From Armatimonadota bacterium (lineage in GTDB: Bacteria > Armatimonadota > Fimbriimonadia > Fimbriimonadales > Fimbriimonadaceae): 8,278 nucleotides of DNA. The stretch covers positions 1 through 8,278 of the forward strand of contig DPBN01000193.1 of NCBI GenBank assembly GCA_003516955.1, in the 5' to 3' direction. Made by a program: the position numbers and the translations under genes. Under the pieces are notes generated by a model, which was not told the DNA's origin, ran no database searches, and saw only the letters and a program-made list of their open reading frames with translations. Positions 1 through 6,960 of this stretch are shown in pieces. Numbering within the stretch: position 1 is the first letter of the stretch; each line of letters begins with the position of its first letter.

Positions 1-1147
1 CGAGCGGGTCGAACGGCTTCGTGCGCGAGTTGGGTCCCCACAGCAGGCCCGTCTCGTGGTCCGCCGTCACGATCAGCAGGTTCTTGCTCCAGCCTCCGTT
101 GCGCTCGATCCATCGCACGACCGTCGCGACGGCGTCGTTGAAGTCGAGCTGCTCCTCGATCATGCGGCCCATCTGGTTGGCGTGGTTCGCCCAATCGACG
201 GCCCCGCCCTCGATCATCAGGAAGAACCCCTTGGGGTTGCGCGCCAACACCCGCAGGGCGCCGCGCGCCATCGTGGCCAAGTTCGGCACACCCTTGTTCA
301 GCGGATCCGCGAAGGGAGGCCGCGTCTTGACGTCGCCCTTGCCGGGCCTGCCCTGCTGCAGGGTCTCGCCCACGCGGGCCGTGCCCAGCACCCTGGCCTT
401 CCCCATCAGGTCCAGCGTTCCGTTCGCCAGCTTCTCGAACTCCTCGAGGCTCTCGAGGTACCGGAAGGGGGTCTTCTGCTCGGACAGCAGCCGGAACGTC
501 TCCAGTCCGCCCACGTAGTCCGCCGTCGGAACCTTCTTCCGCTCGGCCTTCGTGTCGTACCAAGGGTGCCCGCCGCCCAGGATCACGTCCATTCCCGAGC
601 GGAAGACCATCTCGTTGGCGATCTCCGCGTAGTTGTTGCGGCTGATGTTGTGGGCGACCATGCCCGCGGGGGTGGCGTGGCTCCAAGGGACGGTGGTGAC
701 CACGCCCGTCGAGCGCCCCGACGCCTTGGCGAGCTGGTGCATATTCGTCAGCGGCTTGCCGAAGTCGGACATGCCGATCGAGTTGTTGTACGTCTTGACC
801 CCCGTCGCGAGAGCGGTGGCGGCCGCCGCCGAATCCGTCGCGCCGGACTTGAGCCACGCGTAGCCCTCGGTCAGGCTCCAAGCCTTGGCGGGGTCGTACA
901 CGATGCTCCGCACCTGCTTGCCGCCGTTCGTCGGCTTGGAGGAGAGGTTCAGCGGATGCGTGGAGCAGGCCAGGCGGATCCACTCGGGTCCGTCGTAGAC
1001 GGGCTTCGTCTTCGAGTACATCCGGGCAGCGTCGTACGAGTTGAAGCCGCTGCCGTCCGCGATCATCAGGATCACGTTCTTCGCCCCGGCGGGAGCCAGC
1101 GCGGCGACGGCCAGACCGAACAGTGCCGAGAGAAGCCTTCGGACCAT
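1..1147 (-). CDS. Alkaline phosphatase, PhoA family (3' end cut by window edge)
   Basis: Hydrolyses phosphate monoesters in the periplasm or outside the cell to release inorganic phosphate. The minus-strand frame is open from ATG at 1147 to the window edge, giving 382 residues without a stop. Residues 1-22 look like a short signal peptide: an Arg-Arg start, a hydrophobic stretch and an Ala-Gly-Ala end. Family motifs follow in order: the first metal Asp in IADG (28-32), the nucleophile loop TDSAAAATALATGVKT (104-119, Ser106), SHATPAG (156-162), EGGAVDWANHANQ (313-325) and the metal-binding TADHETG (361-367). Only the end of the protein, probably with the last metal His, is missing. It starts 29 bases after the fucosidase stop on the same strand. 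No Shine-Dalgarno site is visible, but GATAAT lies five bases before the ATG. Lysine codons are all AAG. The family call is firm; the true substrate is unknown. Confidence 0.93.
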   Translation of the reverse strand, partial: MVRRLLSALFGLAVAALAPAGAKNVILMIADGSGFNSYDAARMYSKTKPVYDGPEWIRLACSTHPLNLSSKPTNGGKQVRSIVYDPAKAWSLTEGYAWLKSGATDSAAAATALATGVKTYNNSIGMSDFGKPLTNMHQLAKASGRSTGVVTTVPWSHATPAGMVAHNISRNNYAEIANEMVFRSGMDVILGGGHPWYDTKAERKKVPTADYVGGLETFRLLSEQKTPFRYLESLEEFEKLANGTLDLMGKARVLGTARVGETLQQGRPGKGDVKTRPPFADPLNKGVPNLATMARGALRVLARNPKGFFLMIEGGAVDWANHANQMGRMIEEQLDFNDAVATVVRWIERNGGWSKNLLIVTADHETGLLWGPNSRTKPFDPL

Positions 1148-1152
1148 GGCCG

Positions 1153-1158
1153 ATTATC
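1153..1158 (-). promoter_or_regulatory. Possible -10 box of a leaderless alkaline phosphatase transcript
   Basis: Reading the minus strand, GATAAT ends five bases before the phosphatase ATG. This spacing would place the transcription start at or next to the start codon. No -35 hexamer is seen about 17 bases upstream, and no purine-rich ribosome binding site is present. A short hexamer can occur by chance, so this is inferred from position and from a similar arrangement in front of the fucosidase. Confidence 0.35.
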
Positions 1159-1176
1159 GCACAAGGATCCGGGCGG

Positions 1177-2598
1177 CTACCCTCGGAACTCAATCCGGAG
1201 CGTCGCCGCGTGCCGGCACGGCCCCTCCGGCAGGCTGACGACGAGACCCTCCTGAGTCTGCTGGAACGGGACGGAGTCGGGACCGCCCAGCAGTCCGACC
1301 CTCTCGACCGGACGGGGCTCCAGCTGCATCCCCTGGGCCAGCGAGCGGATGAATACCCGCGGACCCGGAACGGCAAGCACCACGGCGTAGAGCACGTCCC
1401 CCTTCGCGGTGAAGCGGATGTCCTCGGCCGTGAACGGCGAGCGGGCGGTGTCTTGGAACGCTCCCTCCACCACGCGCGTCGGTCCCTCTCCGAAGACCTT
1501 CCAAGGGCGGGTGCCGTAGATCGCCTCGCCGTTCACCCGCAGCCACGCGCCGATCTCCCTCAGGATCTCCACGTCGCCGTCGGGGATCGTTCCGTCGGCC
1601 TTGGGCCCCACGTTCAGCAACAGCGCGCCGTTCTTGCTGACGATGTCGACCAGGTCGTGGATCAGGTCCGTCGGGCTCTTGTAGTCCAGCCCTTCGACGT
1701 AGCCCCACGAGTTCTTGGCCGTGGCGGTGTCGGTCTGCCAGAACCGCGGTCGGATCTTCGCGAGCTGGCCGCGCTCCACGTCGAACACCGCGGCCTTCTC
1801 GGGAAACGCCTCGTTCTTGTAGTTGACCGCCACGCCCTGGCCCCACGCCGCCGCGCGGTTGTAGTAGTAGCTGGCGAAGCGGCGGAGATAGGGCGCGAAG
1901 GCGGGCTGCTCGATCCACCAGTCGAACCAGAAGAGCTGCGGCCGGTAGGCGTCGATCAGCTCGGCGCAACGGCGCAGCCAGTCCTCCAGAAACGGCTCGT
2001 CCGGCTGGTTCTGGCCGAAGTCGAATCCGCCGGGATGGGCCGGCCCGTAGAAATCCTGGAAAGCCGGGTCCTGCACGTCCGAGGGGAACTCGCGGCCGCC
2101 GTTCATGAACCACCAGTGCTCGGCGCGGTGCGAGGAAACCCCCAGCACCATGCCGCGCTCGCGCACCGCTCGGGCCAGCTCGCCCACCACGTCTCGGCAG
2201 GGCCCCATCTGCGCGGCGTTCCACCGGGTGAGGCGGCTGGCGTACATGGCGAAGCCGTCGTGGTGCTCGGCGACGGGCACGACGTACTTCGCTCCGGCCT
2301 CCAGGAACAGGTCCGCCCACTCGTCGGCATCGAACCGCTCCGCCCGGAACATCGGGATGAAGTCCTTGTATCCAAAACGGTCCTGCGGGCCGTACGTGCG
2401 GATGTGGTGCTCGAACTCGGCGGTTCCGCGCACGTACATGTGGCGCGGGTACCACTCGTTGCCGAAGGCGGGCACGCTGTACACGCCCCAGTGGATGAAG
2501 ATCCCGAACTTGGCATCCAGATACCACTCGGGGACGACGTAGTTCTCCAGGCTGTCCCAAGATGGGCGATAGGGTCCGGGCGGGTTCGACACGATCAC
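1177..2598 (-). CDS. Alpha-L-fucosidase, glycoside hydrolase family 29
   Basis: A retaining exo-glycosidase that removes alpha-linked L-fucose from the non-reducing end of glycans. The 473-residue protein has the GH29 barrel signatures: FGIFIHWGVYSVP (31-43), AEHHDGFAMY (110-119) in the substrate pocket, and FWFDWW (223-228), whose Asp226 is the likely nucleophile. The WQTDTATAKNSWGY segment (287-300) and LLLNVGPKADGTIP (326-339) follow, then WLRVNGEAIYGTRPW (352-366), which leads into a C-terminal beta domain to about residue 472. The acid/base residue cannot be fixed by eye; Glu275 in VERG is a candidate. No signal peptide is seen, so the enzyme appears cytoplasmic and would act on imported oligosaccharides. 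The start used is GTG at 2598; a second GTG two codons later is possible. lepA ends 38 bases upstream and the phosphatase begins 29 bases downstream. Family confidence is high; linkage preference is unknown. Confidence 0.93.
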   Translation of the reverse strand: MIVSNPPGPYRPSWDSLENYVVPEWYLDAKFGIFIHWGVYSVPAFGNEWYPRHMYVRGTAEFEHHIRTYGPQDRFGYKDFIPMFRAERFDADEWADLFLEAGAKYVVPVAEHHDGFAMYASRLTRWNAAQMGPCRDVVGELARAVRERGMVLGVSSHRAEHWWFMNGGREFPSDVQDPAFQDFYGPAHPGGFDFGQNQPDEPFLEDWLRRCAELIDAYRPQLFWFDWWIEQPAFAPYLRRFASYYYNRAAAWGQGVAVNYKNEAFPEKAAVFDVERGQLAKIRPRFWQTDTATAKNSWGYVEGLDYKSPTDLIHDLVDIVSKNGALLLNVGPKADGTIPDGDVEILREIGAWLRVNGEAIYGTRPWKVFGEGPTRVVEGAFQDTARSPFTAEDIRFTAKGDVLYAVVLAVPGPRVFIRSLAQGMQLEPRPVERVGLLGGPDSVPFQQTQEGLVVSLPEGPCRHAATLRIEFRG

Positions 2599-2604
2599 GG
2601 GCGC

Positions 2605-2610
2605 ACGTTA
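2605..2610 (-). promoter_or_regulatory. Possible -10 box (TAnnnT) in front of the fucosidase
   Basis: On the minus strand TAACGT lies six bases before the GTG start of the fucosidase. It fits a TAnnnT pattern at the distance expected for a leaderless message. The 38-base gap to lepA has only a weak G-run (GGGG, about 17 bases from the start) and no properly spaced ribosome binding site. The hexamer matches the standard -10 consensus only moderately, and the gene could also simply be read through from lepA. Confidence 0.25.
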
Positions 2611-2636
2611 CCCCGTCGCGGACGCCCCAGTCACGC

Positions 2637-4436
2637 TCACTCGGCCACTTTCAAGACGCTGAGGAACGCCTCCTGCGGAAGCTCGACGGAGCCGATCTGC
2701 TTCATCCGCTTCTTGCCCTCCTTCTGCTTCTCCAGGAGCTTGCGCTTGCGGGTGACGTCTCCGCCGTAGCACTTGGCCAGAACGTTCTTGCGGTAGGGCT
2801 TCACGGTCTCGGCGGCGATCACCTTGCTGCCGATCGCGGCCTGGATCCGCACCTCGTACTGCTGGCGCGGCACGACCTTTCGCAGCTGCTCCACCATCGC
2901 CCGACCCCGTTGGTAGGCGAACTGCCGGTTCACGATGAACGAGAGGGCGTCCACCGGATCTCCGTTCAGAAGGATGTCCACCTTCACCAGGTCGCTGCGG
3001 ATGCTGTCCGTCAGCTCGTAGTCGAAGCTGGCGTAGCCCTTGGTGCCGCTCTTGAGCTTGTCGAAGAAGTCCAGCAGGATCTCCGCGAGCGGCAGGGTGT
3101 AGTGCAGGATCACGCGGCTCTGGGACGGGTACTCGGACCGCAGGTAGACCCCTCGGCGCTCCTGGCATAGCGTCATCACCGCGCCGACGAACTCCGTGGG
3201 CACCATCACCGTGGCGTGGACCGCCGGCTCCTCGATGAACGCGATGCGCACGGGGTCCGGCATGGCGCTCGGGTTGCTGATGTGGAGCACGCTCCCGTCC
3301 GTCAGATGCACGGTGTAGTCGACGCTGGGCGAGGTGAGGATCAGGTCCAGCCCGAACTCGCGCTCCAGCCTCTCGCGGGCGATGTCCATATGCAGCAGGC
3401 CGAGGAACCCGCACCGAAAGCCGAAGCCCAGCGCGACCGACGTCTCCGGCTCGAAGTCCAGCGCAGCGTCGTTCAGCTTCAGCTTCTCCAGGGCGTCGCG
3501 CAGGTCCTCGTACTGCTCGCCGTCCGCGGGGTACATCCCGCAGAACACCATTGGCTTGGCCTTGCGATAGCCCGGCAGCGGCGTATCGGCGGGGCGGTCG
3601 GCGGAGGTGATGGTGTCGCCCACGCGCGCGTCGCCGATGTTCTTCATCCCGGCCGTGACGAAGCCGACTTGGCCGGTCTCCAGTGTCTGGCCTACCTCCA
3701 GCTGGGGCCGGAAGATCCCCACGGAATCCACGTCGAACTCCGCGCCGCTGGACATCATCCGGATGCGGTCCTTCGGACGGATCGATCCGTCCACCACCCG
3801 CACGTAGGCGACGGCACCTTGGTAGCTGTCGAAGTGGGAATCGAAGATCAGCGCGCGCAGCGGGCCCTCGGCGCGGCCGGACGGCGGCGGGATGCGGTGC
3901 ACGATAGCCTCGAGAATCTCGTCGATGCCCTCGCCGGTCTTGGCGGACGCCAGAATCGCGTCCGAGGCGTCGATCGCGACGGCGTGCTCGATCTCCTCCT
4001 TGGCTCGCTCCACGTCGGCGTGCGGCAGGTCGATCTTGTTGATGACCGGCACGATCTCCAGGTTCTGGTTCATCGCCATGGCGGCGTTGGCGATGGTCTG
4101 GGCCTCGACCCCTTGCGTGGCGTCGACCACCAGCAGCGCGCCCTCGCAGGCCGCCAGGCTGCGGCTCACCTCGTACGTGAAGTCCACGTGGCCCGGCGTA
4201 TCGATCAGGTTCAGGTCGTAGGTCTGCCCGTCCTTGGCCGTGTAGCGCAGGCGGACGGCGGTCATCTTGATCGTGATGCCGCGCTCGCGCTCCAGGTCCA
4301 TCGAGTCGAGCACCTGGTCCATCATCTCGCGCTGGCTCAGCGCGCCGGTGACTTCGAGCAGGCGGTCGGCTAGCGTCGACTTGCCGTGGTCGATGTGCGC
4401 AATGATCGAGAAGTTCCTGATCAGGGCTGGATCCAT
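2637..4436 (-). CDS. lepA: Elongation factor 4 (LepA), ribosome back-translocating GTPase
   Basis: LepA is a GTPase that binds the ribosome, resembles EF-G and helps stalled or initiating ribosomes under stress. The 599-residue protein is full length for the family. The GTP-binding motifs are all intact: AHIDHGKS (13-20), RGITIK (52-57), DTPGH (79-83), NKID (133-136) and SAK (164-166). The middle carries the conserved [16 protein letters not shown] block. The LepA-specific C-terminal domain is complete, with [38 protein letters not shown] and a short tail. It starts at ATG 4436 next to [14 protein letters not shown], the usual LepA beginning. No Shine-Dalgarno site precedes it. The first part of the gene uses GAG for 15 of 16 Glu codons, and AAG serves 28 of 29 Lys codons, unlike ribH and nusB next door. 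The wording seems closer to cyanobacterial, Firmicutes or Chloroflexi LepA than to E. coli LepA, which is an impression from memory. Confidence 0.98.
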   Translation of the reverse strand: MDPALIRNFSIIAHIDHGKSTLADRLLEVTGALSQREMMDQVLDSMDLERERGITIKMTAVRLRYTAKDGQTYDLNLIDTPGHVDFTYEVSRSLAACEGALLVVDATQGVEAQTIANAAMAMNQNLEIVPVINKIDLPHADVERAKEEIEHAVAIDASDAILASAKTGEGIDEILEAIVHRIPPPSGRAEGPLRALIFDSHFDSYQGAVAYVRVVDGSIRPKDRIRMMSSGAEFDVDSVGIFRPQLEVGQTLETGQVGFVTAGMKNIGDARVGDTITSADRPADTPLPGYRKAKPMVFCGMYPADGEQYEDLRDALEKLKLNDAALDFEPETSVALGFGFRCGFLGLLHMDIARERLEREFGLDLILTSPSVDYTVHLTDGSVLHISNPSAMPDPVRIAFIEEPAVHATVMVPTEFVGAVMTLCQERRGVYLRSEYPSQSRVILHYTLPLAEILLDFFDKLKSGTKGYASFDYELTDSIRSDLVKVDILLNGDPVDALSFIVNRQFAYQRGRAMVEQLRKVVPRQQYEVRIQAAIGSKVIAAETVKPYRKNVLAKCYGGDVTRKRKLLEKQKEGKKRMKQIGSVELPQEAFLSVLKVAE

Positions 4437-4477
4437 GCTGTGCTGTAATAGAGGGGAGGCTCTTCAAATTATCCCAT
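4437..4477. promoter_or_regulatory. Divergent intergenic gap lepA/ribH, with candidate lepA -10 (GATAAT)
   Basis: Only 41 bases separate the divergent starts of lepA (minus) and ribH (plus), little room for two promoters and two ribosome sites. On the minus strand GATAAT (4468-4473) is a good -10 candidate for lepA, but no TTGACA-like hexamer lies at the right distance; that position would already be inside ribH. TATTAC (4445-4450) is a weaker -10 that would make lepA leaderless. On the plus strand GAGGGGAGG (4451-4459) looks like a strong Shine-Dalgarno site, but it is 18 bases from the ribH ATG, too far for normal use. A palindromic CCATATGG (4474-4481) spans the ribH start. The gap may be where two unrelated sequences were joined. 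Confidence 0.4.
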
Positions 4478-4936
4478 ATGGCGCACAAGGTCTTTGAGGG
4501 ACAACTGGATGCGCGAGGGCTGCGCTTCGCGTTGATCGTCAGCCGGTTCAACAGCTTCGTCACCGAGCGGCTGCTCTCGGGCGCCCTCGACGCCCTGCAG
4601 CGCACCGGCGCGGCGGAGTCCGGTATCGAGATCGTCCGCGTGCCCGGCTCGTGGGAGATGCCCGCCGCCGCCTCCGCGCTCGCCCGGCAGAAGCGGTTCG
4701 ACGCCATCATCTGCCTCGGCGCCGTCATCCGCGGCGAAACCTACCACTTCGAGCTCGTCTCCAACGAAATGGGTGCCGGTATCACCCGCGTGGGTCTCGA
4801 TCTGGGGCTGCCGATCGCCAATGGCGTGCTCACCACCGACACCGACGAACAGGCGCTCGCCCGCATGAGCGAGAAAGGGCGCGATTGCGCCCGCGCCGCC
4901 GTGGAAATGGCCAACCTGTGCAAAGCGATCCGATGA
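4478..4936 (+). CDS. ribH: 6,7-dimethyl-8-ribityllumazine synthase
   Basis: Performs the second-to-last step of riboflavin synthesis: it joins 5-amino-6-ribitylaminouracil with 3,4-dihydroxy-2-butanone 4-phosphate to form the lumazine that riboflavin synthase uses. The protein has 152 residues, the usual size. Active-site segments are present: SRFN (22-25), VPGSWEMP (55-62), the phosphate and catalytic loop [14 protein letters not shown] (81-94, with catalytic His90) and [11 protein letters not shown] (116-126). The phrase [15 protein letters not shown] recalls betaproteobacterial RibH. ATG 4478 is the only usable start, because the frame has no other start codon back to a stop at 4418. The ribosome-site-like purine run upstream is badly spaced. 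The stop overlaps the nusB start as ATGA. In many proteobacteria ribBA precedes this pair; here lepA on the other strand does, which is unusual. Confidence 0.97.
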   Translation: MAHKVFEGQLDARGLRFALIVSRFNSFVTERLLSGALDALQRTGAAESGIEIVRVPGSWEMPAAASALARQKRFDAIICLGAVIRGETYHFELVSNEMGAGITRVGLDLGLPIANGVLTTDTDEQALARMSEKGRDCARAAVEMANLCKAIR

Positions 4937-5415
4937 ACGAAGAACTGCTCACCTCCGCCGAAGAAGACCGTGCCCCGCGCCGCCAGCGCCGGCGGCTCGC
5001 CCGCGAACTCGCCCTCAAAGGGACCTTCCAGTGGCTATTGTCTGACAACCCGCTCGCGCAGATCGAGGCGCAGCTCGCCCAAGACGAAGACTTTCCAGGG
5101 GCAGACCATGAACTGATGCTGGAGCTGCTGCGCGGCGCCGTCTCCCGCGCCGACCTCTGGCGCGCCGAACTCACCCCTTTCCTGCGCCGGCGCGTCGAAG
5201 AGCTCTCGCCGGTGGAACATGCAGTGCTGCTCATCGCCGCCGTGGAGCTGCACGCCCACCCCGAGACCGCCTACAAGGTGATCCTCAACGAGGCGATCGA
5301 ACTCACCAAACGCTACGGTGGCACCGACGGGCACAAGTTCATCAACGGCGTGCTCGACAAGTACGCTGCGGCGCTGCGCCCCGACGAAGTGCGCGCCGCG
5401 CGCTCCGGCCGCTGA
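4933..5415 (+). CDS. nusB: Transcription antitermination factor NusB
   Basis: NusB pairs with NusE (ribosomal protein S10) and binds boxA in nascent rRNA leaders, so that RNA polymerase resists termination across rRNA operons. The 160-residue protein has the family layout: a charged N-terminal tail, [17 protein letters not shown] (20-36), a helical middle, [16 protein letters not shown] (91-106) and the conserved end [15 protein letters not shown] (116-130) with [15 protein letters not shown] (131-145). The start ATG at 4933 overlaps the ribH stop (ATGA), so translation is probably coupled and the two genes share a message. This gene pair is common in proteobacteria. About 12 of 18 Glu codons are GAA, in contrast to the GAG-only habit of lepA. 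A likely intrinsic terminator follows 18 bases after the stop. Confidence 0.97.
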   Translation: MNEELLTSAEEDRAPRRQRRRLARELALKGTFQWLLSDNPLAQIEAQLAQDEDFPGADHELMLELLRGAVSRADLWRAELTPFLRRRVEELSPVEHAVLLIAAVELHAHPETAYKVILNEAIELTKRYGGTDGHKFINGVLDKYAAALRPDEVRAARSGR

Positions 5416-5433
5416 CCGGGCAAAAGCATCACC

Positions 5434-5454
5434 CCGGCCAAGGTCGGTTTTATT
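5434..5454 (+). terminator. Likely intrinsic terminator of ribH-nusB
   Basis: After nusB the plus strand reads CCGGC, loop CAAG, GTCGG, then TTTTATT. The stem is five pairs including one G-U, with a possible sixth closing pair in the loop. The T-run directly follows the stem, as expected for Rho-independent termination. The T-run overlaps the last codons of the convergent yedF. The stem is short, and no T-run follows directly on the minus strand, so it should act mainly in the nusB direction. Confidence 0.5.
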
Positions 5455-5704
5455 CGCCAGTAGGCGACGGTACTTCGATCAGGAAACGGAACAACGGCCC
5501 GTGTTGTTCCACCGCCAGGCAATGGTAGCCATGGCGCGTGGCATCTTCGGGGATACCGTGAAAGGACTGGGAGCAGTCGGTCACCACCTCCAGGAGTTGC
5601 CCCGGCTTCATGGTGCGCAGGGTCTCGAGGGTAGCGATGGCATTGTAGGGACAATGCTCGCCGCGCAGGTCGAGTGACAGATCCGGTTTGCGTTCGGTAT
5701 TCAT
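5450..5704 (-). CDS. yedF: YedF-like TusA/SirA-family sulfur (or selenium) carrier protein
   Basis: A small soluble protein of the TusA fold, whose family carries sulfur or selenium on one conserved Cys and passes it to partner proteins. The protein has 84 residues and matches E. coli YedF along its length: LDLRGEHCPY (11-20), ATLETL (24-29), GQLLEVVTDC (35-44), IPEDATRHGY (51-60) and a final beta strand LFRFLIEV. The active-site motif CPxP reads CPYN here (18-21): Cys18 is kept but the second Pro is Asn, encoded AAT. Two more Cys occur at 44 and 62. ATG 5704 overlaps the yedE stop as ATGA, which shows tight coupling and supports a shared role with the membrane protein. A much longer reading of this frame to 6706 is only the shadow of yedE. 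The gene ends 34 bases from nusB, tail to tail. Confidence 0.93.
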   Translation of the reverse strand: MNTERKPDLSLDLRGEHCPYNAIATLETLRTMKPGQLLEVVTDCSQSFHGIPEDATRHGYHCLAVEQHGPLFRFLIEVPSPTGE

Positions 5705-6885
5705 CGGGTTTTCCTTGCATGAGAGAACCGCCGGGCGTTGGCGGCAACGAGCACGAGCGAGAGCGCCAGACCGAGATAGGTGAGGAGTAGCCCACCTACG
5801 GGGCCGAAGAGCTCGAGCAGATTCAGTTTGGGATAGGGCAGGGCGAGCGCGCCGCCCAGTTCGTCCCAGAAAGCGGCCACGAGCGTTCCCCCGATCACGT
5901 TGCCCACGCCCACCACCCAGAAATGCATCTGCCCTTCCATCGCCCGGTACATCCAACCCGTCTCGCAGCCGCCGGCGAGCACGATACCCAGCCCGAAGAG
6001 CACACCGCCGAGCACGGCGTTCGGCCCCATCCAGAAAATCTTCGGTGCGACGCCGAGCCTGATGGCCGCGAACGTGCCGATGCAGGCGGCGGCCATTCCC
6101 AGCAAGATGCCATAAGCGACCTTGGTGCGACCGGTGGTCCAAAGGTCGCGCGCGGCACTGGTGAAGCAGATCTGCCCGCGCTCGATCAAACCGCCGAAGG
6201 CCAGGCCAAAGAGGAATGCCATCCCCAGCGCGAGCGAGGCTTCGAAACGCCAAGCCGCCACGGCGAATGCGAGCAAGAGCAAGGCCCAGCCGAGGCGCCA
6301 TTGTCGCTCGGTTCGCCGCGCGAGCGCTTCCGGGTCGGGCAGGGTCGAGCCTCCGGCCTGCACGCGCAGGGAATGGCGCAGAAAAGGCAAGAGGGTGATC
6401 TTCACGCCGAGCCAGGCGCCCAAGACGGTGGAAAACATGAAGGCCCAGGCGTGCACCGAGAACATGGGAATGCCGGTGAAGAAGGCCGCGAGGTTGCAGC
6501 CCATCGCCAGACGCGCCCCGAAGCCGGCGATGATGCCACCGACGAGCCCCTGGACGAGCCGGCGCAGGCTCGCCGGCCGACGTAGGCCGACGTTCCCCGC
6601 CCATAGGGCGCAGCACAGCGCCCCGAGGAACATGCCGAGCACCATCACGCCGTCGACGCGATCGAGCGGCGTACCCTGCAGCCCCAGGATTTTGAAGTAG
6701 CTCCATTCCTGCGGTTTCAGGCCGAACCAGGAGAGCACGTGCCCACCCCAGCGGGTGAACTCGCCGGTGACGGCCCAGAAGGTGCCGGTGAGGGCAAAAT
6801 AATAGGCCGAAGCGACCCCCAACGCGACGAGCGTGGGGATCGGCGGCCAGAAATTGACGAAGAATCGTTGGCGCAGCGAAGACAT
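5701..6885 (-). CDS. yedE: YedE membrane protein, YeeE/YedE family sulfur/selenium transporter
   Basis: An inner-membrane protein of the YeeE/YedE family. The family includes a thiosulfate importer, and homologues paired with YedF-like proteins have been tied to selenium use and formate dehydrogenase activity. The 394 residues contain many hydrophobic segments and match E. coli YedE closely: TGTFWAVTGEFTRWGG (33-48), GFGARLAMGCNLAAFFTGIP (121-140, Cys130), LIERGQICFTSA (233-244, Cys240) and AGGCETGWMYRAMEGQ (304-319, Cys307). These three Cys motifs line the conduit in the family. A charged, less conserved loop lies near residues 168-197. The start ATG 6885 has a good ribosome site (GGGGAAG, about four to eight bases away) and fits the E. 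coli N-terminus. Its stop overlaps the yedF start. Whether it moves thiosulfate or a selenium compound cannot be told from sequence. Confidence 0.95.
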   Translation of the reverse strand: MSSLRQRFFVNFWPPIPTLVALGVASAYYFALTGTFWAVTGEFTRWGGHVLSWFGLKPQEWSYFKILGLQGTPLDRVDGVMVLGMFLGALCCALWAGNVGLRRPASLRRLVQGLVGGIIAGFGARLAMGCNLAAFFTGIPMFSVHAWAFMFSTVLGAWLGVKITLLPFLRHSLRVQAGGSTLPDPEALARRTERQWRLGWALLLLAFAVAAWRFEASLALGMAFLFGLAFGGLIERGQICFTSAARDLWTTGRTKVAYGILLGMAAACIGTFAAIRLGVAPKIFWMGPNAVLGGVLFGLGIVLAGGCETGWMYRAMEGQMHFWVVGVGNVIGGTLVAAFWDELGGALALPYPKLNLLELFGPVGGLLLTYLGLALSLVLVAANARRFSHARKTR

Positions 6886-6889
6886 GGGA

Positions 6890-6923
6890 CTTCCCCTTCC
6901 CGAGGGAGAAGGGCCTTATTCTA
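6890..6923 (-). promoter_or_regulatory. yedE promoter -10 box and ribosome binding site
   Basis: On the minus strand TAGAAT (6918-6923) matches the -10 consensus at five of six bases, with only a weak -35 (CTGGCG) 17 bases before it. GGAAGGGGAAG (6890-6900) is a strong Shine-Dalgarno region, its core ending about six bases from the yedE ATG. CCCTTC (6908-6913) and GAAGGG (6894-6899) form an inverted repeat that could hide part of the ribosome site, though a start at about 6911 would remove part of one arm. The 75-base gap to the helicase thus supports a separate yedE-yedF message, although read-through from rhlE is also possible. Confidence 0.45.
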
Positions 6924-6960
6924 ACGCCCCTTGCCTTCGCCGCCAGAGCGGAGCGCGCAT

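Noticed and set aside
56..2769. Long plus-strand open frames (about 399 and 548 codons) opposite the phosphatase and fucosidase
   Set aside because: They are antisense shadows of well-recognised genes, made long by high GC. Their translations are Arg-, Gly- and His-rich without family motifs.
4474..4481. CATATG at the ribH start as a sign of a cloning join
   Set aside because: A six-base site occurs by chance, and no vector-like sequence is nearby. The compositional break is reported on other grounds.
2608..4728. A 706-codon minus-strand frame across lepA and into ribH
   Set aside because: It is out of frame with the fully conserved LepA reading and gives low-complexity Arg/Gly/Pro-rich protein.
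5450..6706. A 418-codon reading of the yedF frame
   Set aside because: Only the last 84 codons match a known family. The upstream part lies in the wrong frame over yedE, and an ATGA overlap marks the true start.
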